DNA of 64,000 bases from Flavihumibacter solisilvae. GTDB lineage: Bacteria; Bacteroidota; Bacteroidia; Chitinophagales; Chitinophagaceae. The stretch lies in assembly GCF_000814475.1 (NCBI RefSeq), contig NZ_JSVC01000011.1:62001-126000 (forward strand), in the 5' to 3' direction. Positions 46,009 to 54,741 of the stretch are shown in pieces. The notes under the pieces were generated by a model. The model was not told where the DNA came from, made no database searches, and saw only the letters and a list, made by a program, of their open reading frames with translations. The position numbers and the translations under genes are program-made. The stretch's first letter is position 1, and each line of letters starts with the position of its first letter.

Positions 46009-46630
46009 GATTAAAAGCATTTCCCATCTCAACGAGTTCAAGCAGGTTCTTTACACCCAGCTTGGTAAAGATGCGGGCCTTATGCGTTCCCGTTGTAGAT
46101 GTGCTGATCCCAAGCTGGCGGGAGATTTCCGTCGTAGTTTTTCCACTGATCAGCATCATGGTAATTTCAAATTCTTTACCGCTCAGTTTTTCAAACGGGC
46201 TAGTCGAATTTTTATCATTAAGTCCTGATGCCAGGTGCTCGGCAAGATCACTACTGATATATCTACGGTTATTCAGCACCAGGTCGATGGCCTTTTTCAG
46301 TTCCGCAAGGCCGGAATTCTTTGAGACAAAACCTTTGGCGCCGGCCTTCAGGAAGCGGCTTGCATAAATGTTTTCTGCGCTCATGGAAAAAATCAGCACG
46401 CGAAATTCAGGGTATTGGGCACGGATGTATTCCATCAGACCGAAGCTGTCTGTACCCGGGATATATACATCCATGATAATGAGATCATAAGGACGTTCCT
46501 TGAGCCGCTGAATTGCTGTCGCTTCGTCACTGGCTTCATAGATGTTACTTGGCTTAAACAATTCAGACAATACACTTGCAATTCCCGCTCTGACTATCTC
46601 ATGATCGTCGATCAATAAAAAATTCCTCAT
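45995..46630 (-). CDS. NarL/LuxR-family response regulator
   Basis: A 211-residue two-component regulator. The receiver spans about 1-120: acidic pocket LLIDDHE, phospho-acceptor Asp in IIMDVYIPG (about residue 53), switch Ser in FSMSA, and Lys in GFVSKNSG. The LuxR HTH occupies about 145-205 (LSGKEFEITMMLISGKTTTEISRQLGISTSTTGTHKARIFTKLGV). It faces a HisKA_3-type kinase gene cluster across 260 bases, and that kinase class normally partners NarL-type regulators, so the link is likely. Overlaps cobT at the 3' end. Confidence 0.95.
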   Translation of the reverse strand: MRNFLLIDDHEIVRAGIASVLSELFKPSNIYEASDEATAIQRLKERPYDLIIMDVYIPGTDSFGLMEYIRAQYPEFRVLIFSMSAENIYASRFLKAGAKGFVSKNSGLAELKKAIDLVLNNRRYISSDLAEHLASGLNDKNSTSPFEKLSGKEFEITMMLISGKTTTEISRQLGISTSTTGTHKARIFTKLGVKNLLELVEMGNAFNLRKQ

Positions 46631-46804
46631 CAGTGTAGAAATCTAACGACACTAAAGTACATCTTTTTACTATTGATCAAAATCACCTGCCTTCCGATAT
46701 TTGCACTCGCAACCATCCGTTGTTAAGTCCAGTATCCAGTCCAAACCGAAAAACTGAATCCCTGACCTACCAGATCGTCCTTAAAAGGTTTTAGGAGACA
46801 GCAA

Positions 46805-46853
46805 GGGCACAAAATTTCTTTTTCACAAGGAGATTTTGTGTCCATTTTTTTTA
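46805..46853 (+). promoter_or_regulatory. Terminator-like hairpin in the kinase leader
   Basis: GGGCACAAAAT (46805-46815) can pair with ATTTTGTGTCC (46833-46843) over 11 bp with a single G-U pair; ATTTTTTTTAT follows at once. The hairpin lies 36 bases ahead of the kinase ATG at 46890 and points along the plus strand, so it would reduce transcripts entering the kinase gene, as an attenuator, or stop antisense transcripts coming from upstream. No riboswitch aptamer was recognised. Confidence 0.6.
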
Positions 46854-46889
46854 TATCATTATCTATATTCATTCACAAGCATTGCGGTC

Positions 46890-49256
46890 ATGAACAGGGA
46901 AGTCAATGAACAAATGAAGGAAGAACTGGAGCAGTTGCGAAAGCAATTGCAAAAGGCTGAAGCCCTGCTGCAGCAAAGGGAAGAACAGTTTTCGCGTTTG
47001 AACGATGATCTGTCGGTTCAATACAGGCAAATATTCGAGAAGAGCCCGATGCCTATGTGGATCATTGACACTGAATCCAAGAAATTTCTCGCAGTAAACG
47101 AAAGGGCAATCTGTCATTATGGGTACAGCAGGGAAGAATTTCTGAAAATGTCCATCAAGGATATCCGGCCGATTGTTGACATTCCAAAGCTGAAAACACT
47201 GACGTGGGAAACGGAAGGCCTGAACACTGTTTATCGCGGCACCTGGAAACATTTCAAAAAAAATGGCGAAGCCATATATGTGGAGATCACTTCACACCAG
47301 ATTGAATATAGTGGGCGTAAAGCATCACTCGTATTAGCAAACGATATCAGCGAAAAACACCTGTCCGAAGTACAGGACGACTTTGAAAGGCAGTTCAGGG
47401 AAGCGCTGTTTAACAGCACAGACGATCTCATCTGGAGTGTAGATCGGAATTACCGGCTGATCATGGCAAACAATGCCTTTCTTGACCGGATGCGGACTGT
47501 AACGGGCGTTGAACTGCGGATCGGGGAGTCACTGATGATGAAGGACAAATATTCTCCTGAACACCTGGCCTATTGGGAAGGTTTATACGACCGTGGGTTC
47601 CGGGGCGAAGCATTCAAGGTAGACATGCACAGTGATCACGCCGATCCGGACCAGAAAGTATGGTGGGACCTCAGCCTTAATCCGCTTTACAACGATGGGG
47701 AAGTGATTGGAATTTCCTGTTTTGCGAGGGACATTACACTAAAGATCAATCACCAATACCAGGTGCTGCGTCTCAATCAAAATCTGAAAGCGGCACAGAA
47801 GATCGCAAGATTGGGTTACTGGGATCTGGACCTGGTTAACAATACACTGTTCTGGACAGACGAAGTATATAATATCTGGGGCACCAGTCCTTATTACTTT
47901 AAGTTAAGCATTGACAGTTTCAGGGCGACAATTCATCCGGATGACCTGGAAAAATTTGACTGTCACCAGCAGAAGGCACTCAACGGTGAATCCGATCTCG
48001 AATTGGAACACCGGATCATGCTTCCTGACGGGAGCGTCCGGTATGTGTATGAAAGAGGCACAGTAACAAAAGATAAAAACGGCAATGCCATCAGGCTGGA
48101 AGGTACCGTACAGGATATTACGGAAAGGAAGAAAACAGAAGAGATCATCAGGGCCAGTGAAGAGAAGAGCAGGCTGATCATGAACGCAGCGTTGGATGCA
48201 ATCATTTGTATTGACCTGAATGGTAATATTACGTATTGGAACCCGCAGGCAGAAAAGATCTTCGGCTGGAAGGAGGAAGAAATCGCAGGAACAAACGTCG
48301 TTGACCTGGTAGTACCGGCCTTCTATCGCAAATGGTATGAACGCGGAATCGAAGTGTACCGCAACACCGGAACCGGTGACATGTTAAATACGTTGATAGA
48401 ACTCAGCGCTATTGACAAAATGGGCAACGAATTCCCCATAGAACTAACTGTCTCGGCTATACGCCAGGGCGGTGAAGATTTTTTTTGTGCATTTATTCGC
48501 GACATTTCCGAAAGAAAAAAAGCTGAAGAAAAACTTTTCTCCATAAACGAAGAACTAAGTGAACGCGCCTCCGAACTGGCGGTATCGAATGCCGAACTGG
48601 AAAGATTTGCATACATCGCTTCCCATGACCTGCAGGAACCGCTGCGGATGGTTACCAGCTTCCTCCAGCTGATCGAAAAAAAATACACTCCGCTGCTTGA
48701 TGATACAGGCCTGCAATACATCCATTTTGCCGTAGACGGAGCCAACCGGATGAAACAGCTTATCCTCGACCTGCTCGAATACTCGCGTGCCGGTTCGAAC
48801 AAAGAATTAACCGGCAATACGGACATGAACGAAGTAATGGCCGAAGCCCTGCAGGTAATGAATGAGCGGATTGAAGAGCTGAATGCGGTGATCATAACCG
48901 GGACACTACCAGTACTTCCCAACACCAGGAAAACTCAACTGGCACAACTTATGCTGAATTTAATCAGCAATGCACTGAAATATCACGGTGAAGAGAGGCT
49001 GCAAATCAGCATCGGCGTAAAAGAAGAAGCTGCATCATGGGAGTTTTACGTTAAGGATAACGGGATAGGGATTGACAAGATGTTCTCAGAAAAAATCTTT
49101 ATCCTGTTTCAACGGCTGCATTCGAAAAGCGAATATTCCGGTACCGGTATCGGTCTGGCAATCTGTAAAAAAATAGTTGAACAGCATAACGGGCGAATTT
49201 GGGTGGAATCCGAAGCAGGCAAGGGTTCCAGCTTTTACTTTTCGCTCCCGAAATGA
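46890..49256 (+). CDS. Multi-PAS sensor histidine kinase
   Basis: A 788-residue cytoplasmic-looking kinase without membrane helices. The start is ATG 46890 (MNREVNEQMKEELEQ); an upstream GTG at 46836 would start inside the terminator-like hairpin. A short coiled coil (about 5-40) leads into four PAS/PAC modules at about 45-160, 170-290, 300-425 and 430-550. The HisKA domain has the phospho-His in IASHDLQEPLRMV (about 605). The ATPase domain has MLNLISNALKYHG, DNGIGID, GTGIGLAICKKIVE. This ELERFAYIASHDLQEPL type resembles phytochrome-like kinases, which often partner Rcp1-like single receivers such as the next gene. Confidence 0.94.
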   Translation: MNREVNEQMKEELEQLRKQLQKAEALLQQREEQFSRLNDDLSVQYRQIFEKSPMPMWIIDTESKKFLAVNERAICHYGYSREEFLKMSIKDIRPIVDIPKLKTLTWETEGLNTVYRGTWKHFKKNGEAIYVEITSHQIEYSGRKASLVLANDISEKHLSEVQDDFERQFREALFNSTDDLIWSVDRNYRLIMANNAFLDRMRTVTGVELRIGESLMMKDKYSPEHLAYWEGLYDRGFRGEAFKVDMHSDHADPDQKVWWDLSLNPLYNDGEVIGISCFARDITLKINHQYQVLRLNQNLKAAQKIARLGYWDLDLVNNTLFWTDEVYNIWGTSPYYFKLSIDSFRATIHPDDLEKFDCHQQKALNGESDLELEHRIMLPDGSVRYVYERGTVTKDKNGNAIRLEGTVQDITERKKTEEIIRASEEKSRLIMNAALDAIICIDLNGNITYWNPQAEKIFGWKEEEIAGTNVVDLVVPAFYRKWYERGIEVYRNTGTGDMLNTLIELSAIDKMGNEFPIELTVSAIRQGGEDFFCAFIRDISERKKAEEKLFSINEELSERASELAVSNAELERFAYIASHDLQEPLRMVTSFLQLIEKKYTPLLDDTGLQYIHFAVDGANRMKQLILDLLEYSRAGSNKELTGNTDMNEVMAEALQVMNERIEELNAVIITGTLPVLPNTRKTQLAQLMLNLISNALKYHGEERLQISIGVKEEAASWEFYVKDNGIGIDKMFSEKIFILFQRLHSKSEYSGTGIGLAICKKIVEQHNGRIWVESEAGKGSSFYFSLPK

Positions 49257-49306
49257 TCCGATTGTGGTATTTTTACAACTATCCATACCCTATAATCACC
49301 AGGTAA

Positions 49307-49741
49307 ATGAAGGAAATTCACATATTGCTTATTGAGGATAATGAAGGAGATGTTATTTTGACACTCGAGGCGTTGAAAGAAGGTAAAGTGAAAAACCGGG
49401 TTACAGTCATCAATAATGGCTGGGATGCCTGGCTGTTCCTTAAAAAAGAGGGGCGATATTTCTCGGTTGAAACCCCTGATCTCATCCTGCTCGATATCAA
49501 TCTTCCCAAACTAAATGGCAAGGAGGTACTAAATAAGATCAAACACGATGATCTGCTGAAGAAAATTCCTGTCGTCATACTGACTACTTCATCTGCCGAA
49601 AATGATGTTCTTGACGCATACAACCTCCACGCAAACTGCTATATCACCAAACCTGTCAGCTACAGGGATTTTGCAGATGTGGTTCACAAGGTCGGGGGAT
49701 TCTGGAACAGTACAGTAACACTTCCGAAAAACCAGGTATGA
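49307..49741 (+). CDS. Single-domain response regulator (Rcp1-like)
   Basis: A 144-residue stand-alone receiver. LLIEDNEGDVILTLEAL supplies the acidic pocket, LILLDINLPKLNG the phospho-Asp (about residue 60), VILTTSSAE the switch Thr and CYITKPVSY the Lys. The EDNEGD start and long alpha4 region fit the Rcp1 family. It has no output domain. It stands between two kinase genes, 50 bases behind the first and overlapping the second by 4 bases (ATGA), so it may relay phosphate between them. Confidence 0.95.
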   Translation: MKEIHILLIEDNEGDVILTLEALKEGKVKNRVTVINNGWDAWLFLKKEGRYFSVETPDLILLDINLPKLNGKEVLNKIKHDDLLKKIPVVILTTSSAENDVLDAYNLHANCYITKPVSYRDFADVVHKVGGFWNSTVTLPKNQV

Positions 49742-51942
49742 TACGCAATTTCCTAATGAACATACTGATGGTTGAAGATAATCCTGGAGACCAGGTGTTA
49801 TTGCGTGAGCTGATCCGGTCGAGTGGCATCACGTACAATCATATTTATGCCGCAGGAACAATCAGGGAAGCTGTACAGTTATTGGAGAAACACCAGGTCG
49901 ACATCTTACTTCTCGACCTGTCATTACCCGACGGCTACGGTATCGGGTCATTCAAAACGATCCGTGACCAGGCACCCGGCATTCCGGTGGTAATACTTTC
50001 GGGAGTCGCCGATACCAGGATGGCACTCGAAGCAATTACACTGGGAGCGCAGGATTTCCTGCTAAAAGGTGACTTCGACGGAAAACTGCTGGCAAAAACC
50101 ATCTTCTATAGTATTGAAAGAATGCACAGCATGCAGGCATTGCAGGAAAGCATTCAACGCTACAACCTTGTAAGCCGGGCAACAAATGACATGGTATGGG
50201 ACTGGAACATTGAGACAGGAACAGTTTACCGGAACAGGGAAGGATGGAAAAAGATCCTTAAATCCGAAGCCCCGCAATCAGAAGTGGGAACTGAGTCGGA
50301 CTGGGACAGCAGGGTTCATCCTGAAGATGTGGAAAGAGTATCGAAGGCCATCCATGCACTTAGGATCTCCCAGGACGCTGAGAATTTCGAATTTGAATTC
50401 CGGGTTCGCCGCGATGACGGAAGCTATGCGTTTATCCTGGATCGTGGGCATATCATCAGGGATGAAAACGGTACGGCAATACGAATGATTGGTGCGAGCC
50501 AGGACATTACTGAGAAGAAACTTACGGAGTTAAACCTCCGGAACAGCGAAATGAGATTCCGTTCACTGATTGAAAACAGCTGGGATGGACTGGCAATAGT
50601 AGACTCTACCGGTATCATCCGCGATTTCAGTCCCTCCGGAACCCGCATCCTGGGATACAGACGCCAGGACGCAATTGGCATGAATGCATACGACCTCGTT
50701 CACCCGGTTCACCGCGAACGGATGATATTCGTAATGAAGCAGATTGTTGCAGAAAAAGAGTCGGCGCAATATGTGGAACAGCTGATGCGAAAAGCCGATG
50801 GCACTTACGGCTGGGTTGAGGCAACGTTACATAACCAGCTGCATGAGCCCGCCGTGGGCGGAATTGTGGTGAACTACCGCGATATCAATGAACGAAAAAA
50901 TGCGGAGCAGAATCTCCGGCAATCGGAAGAGCGTTTCAGGTATCTCTTTGATAACAACCCCGCCTCTATCATCATCTGGGACCCGCAGACATTTCGTGTG
51001 CTTGAAGTAAATGATGCTACCATCAGGCAGTCCGGTTATACGCGCGAAGAGCTGTTGTCTTCCACCATTATGAACAGGATTGCGGAAAAACCGGAACATA
51101 TCCGCGAACTCGCGGAAAGAGTACTTGCAGATCCAAATTTCAGGCAGACCAGGATCACAAGGCTCTTCAATAAAAACGGCGAAAAAATGTTTATAGAATT
51201 TGCATCTCACCGGATCGAGTATGAGGGCAAACCCACAATACTTGCACTGGGAAACAATGTAACAGAAAGGATCAAACTTGAAAAGCAGCTGGAAAGCGAA
51301 CGCGTCGAAAAGCAACAGGAAATAACCGATGCCGTAATTTCTGCACAGGAAAATGAACGCCAGGAGATCGGTCGCGAACTGCATGACAACATCAACCAGA
51401 TCCTTGCAAGTTCCCGCCTGTATCTTGGCCTTGCCCTTAATGAAGTCGGCATGTCGGGACCGCACCTTAAAAAAACCGACAAGCTGATCAATGCGGCCAT
51501 TGACGAGATCAGGAGCCTGTCACATTCGCTTATACCTCCACCACTTCACGATTCCGAACTCAGTGACGCCCTTGACCACATCATTGAAACTACGTCGAGG
51601 ATCACAGAAATTTCCATCTCCCATAACCTGGAAAACTTTTGCGAACAGGGCCTTCCCGATAAGCTGAAGCTGACCATTTACCGCATCGTGCAGGAACAGT
51701 TTACCAATGTTCAGAAACATGCCAGGGCTACTGAAATAGATCTATCCCTTACCAGGGATGAAAGCCAGGTTGAACTATCGATCCGCGACAATGGTGCCGG
51801 CTTCGATTCTACAAAGAAACAACCCGGAGTGGGACTCCTGAACATCAAAACACGTGCATCCCTTTTTAACGGCACAGTTGACATCCATACTTCGCCAGGT
51901 GCCGGTTGTAATCTCATTGTCACTTTCAGTATGGAAGAGTAG
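49738..51942 (+). CDS. Hybrid receiver-PAS-HisKA_3 histidine kinase
   Basis: A 734-residue hybrid sensor with unusual N-terminal receiver. Receiver about 8-125 (LMVEDNPGDQVLLREL, ILLLDLSLPDGYG). Three PAS/PAC modules lie at about 138-265, 268-390 and 393-515. The dimerisation domain is HisKA_3 type with the phospho-His in ERQEIGRELHDNINQIL (about 545). The NarX-like ATPase has IVQEQFTNVQKHA, IRDNGAGFD and GVGLLNIKTRASLF. Its kinase class predicts a NarL-type target, and the regulator at 45995 is the nearest candidate. It overlaps the preceding receiver gene by ATGA. Confidence 0.94.
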   Translation: MIRNFLMNILMVEDNPGDQVLLRELIRSSGITYNHIYAAGTIREAVQLLEKHQVDILLLDLSLPDGYGIGSFKTIRDQAPGIPVVILSGVADTRMALEAITLGAQDFLLKGDFDGKLLAKTIFYSIERMHSMQALQESIQRYNLVSRATNDMVWDWNIETGTVYRNREGWKKILKSEAPQSEVGTESDWDSRVHPEDVERVSKAIHALRISQDAENFEFEFRVRRDDGSYAFILDRGHIIRDENGTAIRMIGASQDITEKKLTELNLRNSEMRFRSLIENSWDGLAIVDSTGIIRDFSPSGTRILGYRRQDAIGMNAYDLVHPVHRERMIFVMKQIVAEKESAQYVEQLMRKADGTYGWVEATLHNQLHEPAVGGIVVNYRDINERKNAEQNLRQSEERFRYLFDNNPASIIIWDPQTFRVLEVNDATIRQSGYTREELLSSTIMNRIAEKPEHIRELAERVLADPNFRQTRITRLFNKNGEKMFIEFASHRIEYEGKPTILALGNNVTERIKLEKQLESERVEKQQEITDAVISAQENERQEIGRELHDNINQILASSRLYLGLALNEVGMSGPHLKKTDKLINAAIDEIRSLSHSLIPPPLHDSELSDALDHIIETTSRITEISISHNLENFCEQGLPDKLKLTIYRIVQEQFTNVQKHARATEIDLSLTRDESQVELSIRDNGAGFDSTKKQPGVGLLNIKTRASLFNGTVDIHTSPGAGCNLIVTFSMEE

Positions 51943-51951
51943 ATTTGCTGA

Positions 51952-52536
51952 ATGGCACAAATGAAATATGACCTTTTGCTGGAGAAAATATCCGCTCAGG
52001 TAAAACTGTCTGAAGAAGAAAAAGCATTTTTCCTGTCAAGAATCCAGTACAAAAAGATTAAGAGGAAACAATTGTACCTGCAGGAAGGTGATGTGAGCAG
52101 GGCGATTACATTCGTGTTGTCCGGTTGCCTGAAACTCTATTCAATTGACAGGAACGGGTTCGAGCATATCCTGCAATTTGCCCCTCCCGGCTGGTGGGTG
52201 GGTGATATGAAAAGCTATATCTACCAGGAACCTGCTTTACTTAATATAGACGCTATCTATGACAGCGAACTGGCCATAATCCCCAAGCCGGAGCTGGATG
52301 ATATTTATACCCGAATTCCTGCATTTGAGCGCTTCTTCAGGATCCTTGCTGAAAATGCCATAGCAGCCTACCAGCAGAGGCTGATCAACAACCTTAGCCT
52401 TCCTGCCAAAGATCGCTATTCCACATTCTGTGAGTTATACCCCACACTTATCATGCAGCTGCCACAAAAAATGATTGCCTCTTACATCGGCGTTACGCCC
52501 GAATTCCTGAGCAAGATGTTAAAGCAACAGGCTTAA
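51952..52536 (+). CDS. Crp/Fnr-family transcriptional regulator
   Basis: A 194-residue regulator. The cyclic-nucleotide-binding-like domain (about 10-130) has KQLYLQEGDVSRAITFVLSGCLKLY and a WWVGD segment; the C-terminal winged helix is short, with the recognition part MIASYIGVTPEFLSKML at the very end. It lacks the cysteine cluster of Fnr and the Arg-Ser pair that binds cAMP in Crp, as usual for small Bacteroidota members. It lies 9 bases behind the hybrid kinase and just ahead of pirin, which has its own promoter. Confidence 0.9.
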   Translation: MAQMKYDLLLEKISAQVKLSEEEKAFFLSRIQYKKIKRKQLYLQEGDVSRAITFVLSGCLKLYSIDRNGFEHILQFAPPGWWVGDMKSYIYQEPALLNIDAIYDSELAIIPKPELDDIYTRIPAFERFFRILAENAIAAYQQRLINNLSLPAKDRYSTFCELYPTLIMQLPQKMIASYIGVTPEFLSKMLKQQA

Positions 52537-52545
52537 CCTAGGTTA

Positions 52546-52577
52546 TTGGCCCTGCCTGTATCCCCATTGTACTTTTG
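52546..52577 (+). promoter_or_regulatory. Bacteroidota promoter of the pirin gene (TTG-N21-TACTTTTG)
   Basis: TTG at 52546-52548 and TACTTTTG at 52570-52577 are separated by 21 bases, within the 17-23 range of the TTG/TAnnTTTG consensus. The start codon follows 23 bases after the -7 element. This is the best complete promoter in the window. Confidence 0.65.
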
Positions 52578-52580
52578 AGT

Positions 52581-52593
52581 CGTTAAATTAACG
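52581..52593. promoter_or_regulatory. Palindrome CGTTAAATTAACG, possible operator
   Basis: A perfect 13-base palindrome with 6-base arms around a central A, placed between the -7 element and the pirin ATG (52600), where a bound repressor would block transcription. The neighbouring Crp/Fnr regulator is an obvious candidate binder; this is inference. Confidence 0.45.
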
Positions 52594-52599
52594 AGCGAT

Positions 52600-53469
52600 A
52601 TGAAAAAGACAATAGAAAAAATCAGTTCCAGGCCTTCACGCCCTGGCATGGTTGGTGACGGATTCCGCGTATTCAACTATATACCGGGGGCTGGCATTAC
52701 GCAGCAGCGGATGAGTCCGTTCCTGATGCTTGACTTCAACGCTGAGTATAACTTTGGTCCATCGGAAACCGTCAAAGGAGTTGGTGTTCACCCACACAAA
52801 GGATTTGAAACTGTCACCATTGCATATAAAGGTAGTGTCGCCCACCACGACAGTACAGGCAACAGTGGGATAATCAACCCGGGTGATGTGCAGTGGATGA
52901 CTGCCGGCGCGGGTATCCTGCACAAGGAATATCATGAAAAGGAGTTTTCAAAAACAGGCGGCCCATTCGAAATGGTACAGTTATGGGTAAACCTGCCGAA
53001 AGAACATAAAGCAACACCTGCACACTACCAGGCGATAACTGCCGGGGAAATGGGAAAGATAGAGTTGCCGGATAACCGTGGCGTGGTAAATGTAATTGCC
53101 GGTAAGTTTGGTGATGTGTCGGGCCCCGCAAGCACGTACTCACCAGTGAACCTGTTTGATATCAAACTGCAGAACGGAGGTGAAACCATTTTCAATATTC
53201 CTGCTACCCATAATACCTCCCTGCTGGTCATTAACGGCAATGTGAAAGTGAACGGAACAGAAGTTAAAGAGCACTCATTCGTTCTGTTCGGAAATGAAGG
53301 TGAGGAAATTTCCATTGCAGCAGATGACAATGCCGTAGTGCTGGTCATCAGCGGCGAACCGATCAATGAACCCATTGTAAGCTATGGCCCTTTTGTAATG
53401 AACACCGAACAGGAAATCCATGAAGCTATAATGGAATTCCAGTCAGGCAAATATGGTGTGCTTGAATAA
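52600..53469 (+). CDS. Pirin family protein
   Basis: A 289-residue bicupin protein. The metal-binding N-terminal cupin motifs are VGVHPHKGFETVTIAYKG, VAHHDSTGNSG and DVQWMTAGAGILHKEYH (three His and a Glu expected as Fe ligands). FEMVQLWVNLP and the C-terminal cupin LLVINGNVKVNG with VISGEPINEPIVSYGPFVMN are typical. Pirins are cytosolic; some have quercetinase activity or act in redox stress, so the exact role is open. Monocistronic, with own promoter and palindrome. Confidence 0.95.
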   Translation: MKKTIEKISSRPSRPGMVGDGFRVFNYIPGAGITQQRMSPFLMLDFNAEYNFGPSETVKGVGVHPHKGFETVTIAYKGSVAHHDSTGNSGIINPGDVQWMTAGAGILHKEYHEKEFSKTGGPFEMVQLWVNLPKEHKATPAHYQAITAGEMGKIELPDNRGVVNVIAGKFGDVSGPASTYSPVNLFDIKLQNGGETIFNIPATHNTSLLVINGNVKVNGTEVKEHSFVLFGNEGEEISIAADDNAVVLVISGEPINEPIVSYGPFVMNTEQEIHEAIMEFQSGKYGVLE

Positions 53470-53472
53470 TTG

Positions 53473-54045
53473 TTACTTACCAGGCTTGCTGGAAACAGCA
53501 GCATTTATAGGAGCACGATCCAGGTATTGAACCACCCTGTCAATCTTGTCATTGGCATCGAAATGCATAACAGTGTGGATCGACTGGGTCATATTGTTAC
53601 CGGATTTGTATTTCACATTTACGGTATACCATCCGAGTAACCAGACGCCGGGCTCTTCATTAGCCTGTGACTCAAGAACCCTGGCAGGCAACCAGATCAT
53701 ATTGCTGAAGGCCACTGAGTCGATAACTTCGGATCTCCGCTTTTTCCAATATCCTGCTATTGCAGCTTTTCCATTAATGCTGTCGCCGCTGTTCCATTGA
53801 TAAACAGCATTGTCAGCATACTGTGACATCCAGCTGTCAATATCACCTGAAGTCAGGGCGGCTAATCCCGCCCTTCCTATTTCTATATACTTTTCATCGG
53901 CTACTTCAATTTTTCTGAACCGGCCGGAGGTACCGCTGGCAGTTGAAGTTGTATCGCCGGTACCGGATGTTTCATCTTTGGTTGCGGCGGTGTTGCAGGA
54001 AAAGGCAATGCTGATGCAAAGCATCCATACAAATAGCTTTTTCAT
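53473..54045 (-). CDS. Lipoprotein with SnoaL/NTF2-like fold
   Basis: A 190-residue exported lipoprotein. Lipobox AFSC with Cys17, then a Thr/Ser/Gly linker, then an NTF2-like domain from about residue 45: KYIEIGRAGLAALTSGDIDSWMSQYADNAVYQWNSGDSINGKAAIAGYW is the hallmark alpha-beta start of SnoaL proteins, and MTQSIHTVMHFDANDKIDRVVQYLD closes it. Probably a ligand-binding or stress-related envelope protein; no catalytic site is evident. Convergent with pirin, 3-base gap. Confidence 0.85.
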   Translation of the reverse strand: MKKLFVWMLCISIAFSCNTAATKDETSGTGDTTSTASGTSGRFRKIEVADEKYIEIGRAGLAALTSGDIDSWMSQYADNAVYQWNSGDSINGKAAIAGYWKKRRSEVIDSVAFSNMIWLPARVLESQANEEPGVWLLGWYTVNVKYKSGNNMTQSIHTVMHFDANDKIDRVVQYLDRAPINAAVSSKPGK

Positions 54046-54133
54046 TGCTGTATAATTAAGTATAAGATGTAAAAGCTGTACGGAATTTTCAGTGCGAGTA
54101 TGGCGGGTAGGAAATCGTTAGTGAATGTAAAGA

Positions 54134-54694
54134 TTAAATATGAACCAGTGAAATTGACTTTAAGCGGATAGAAGCAAATTCATGAAAGCGTTCATGCGCC
54201 CATAACTGGGCAACAAGTTCATCATGCGTGCTGCATAGAAAGGCACTGGAATCGTAAGGAGTCCGCCATACAACCGGCACTTCAGCATCTATCGACCGAA
54301 CGAAATATTCTTCATCGTGATGCGTGTATCCCTTCCTGAAGTATTCCACAAATGCGGCATGCTGATCATGAAACTGGACAAGCCGGCCTGCTTCTTTTCG
54401 CCAATAGGCTGGCCAGCCGACAGGATCCGGCGGCACGAAAGCAAGAGACTGGAAAATTTTGGTAAAATATTCAATCCGCCCGGTGAATAACGGCTTTACC
54501 CGTTTAAAGAAATAGATCTCATCCCGGATACTTTCATATCCTTCTGACATCACGCTTGACTGTAAGCGGCTCCAATGCTGAAGGCAGATCATGAAGGCCT
54601 TTGCTGCTGCGTCGCGCTCCGGGGAGGGCTGCAAATCAATCGCATTAAGAGAGTCTACCATCGACTGGTAAATCTCCCGATGACTGGTTTTCAT
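54134..54694 (-). CDS. RteC-domain protein
   Basis: A 186-residue protein. ATG 54694 (MKTSHREIYQSMVDSL) is preferred to an in-frame TTG at 54727. The segment DEIYFFKRVKPLFTGRIEYFTKIF is the recognisable RteC pattern, followed by VQFHDQHAAFVEYFRKGYTHHDEEYFVRS. RteC was described as a regulator of tetracycline-induced excision of Bacteroides conjugative transposons. Here no conjugation, integrase or rteA/rteB genes are adjacent, so it is likely a solitary chromosomal member or a relic. It lies upstream-tail to the RND pump gene. Confidence 0.75.
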   Translation of the reverse strand: MKTSHREIYQSMVDSLNAIDLQPSPERDAAAKAFMICLQHWSRLQSSVMSEGYESIRDEIYFFKRVKPLFTGRIEYFTKIFQSLAFVPPDPVGWPAYWRKEAGRLVQFHDQHAAFVEYFRKGYTHHDEEYFVRSIDAEVPVVWRTPYDSSAFLCSTHDELVAQLWAHERFHEFASIRLKSISLVHI

Positions 54695-54741
54695 AAAATA
54701 CTTTTCAGGGTCTCGGATTAGCCCCAAAAGTAGTCAAAAAA

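Noticed and set aside
46836-46889. GTG start upstream of the PAS kinase
   Set aside because: It lies within the 3' arm and T-run of the leader hairpin; ATG 46890 begins a sensible coiled coil.
50827-51465. 212-codon minus-strand ORF within the hybrid kinase
   Set aside because: Antisense shadow; the sense frame has clear PAS and HisKA_3 motifs.
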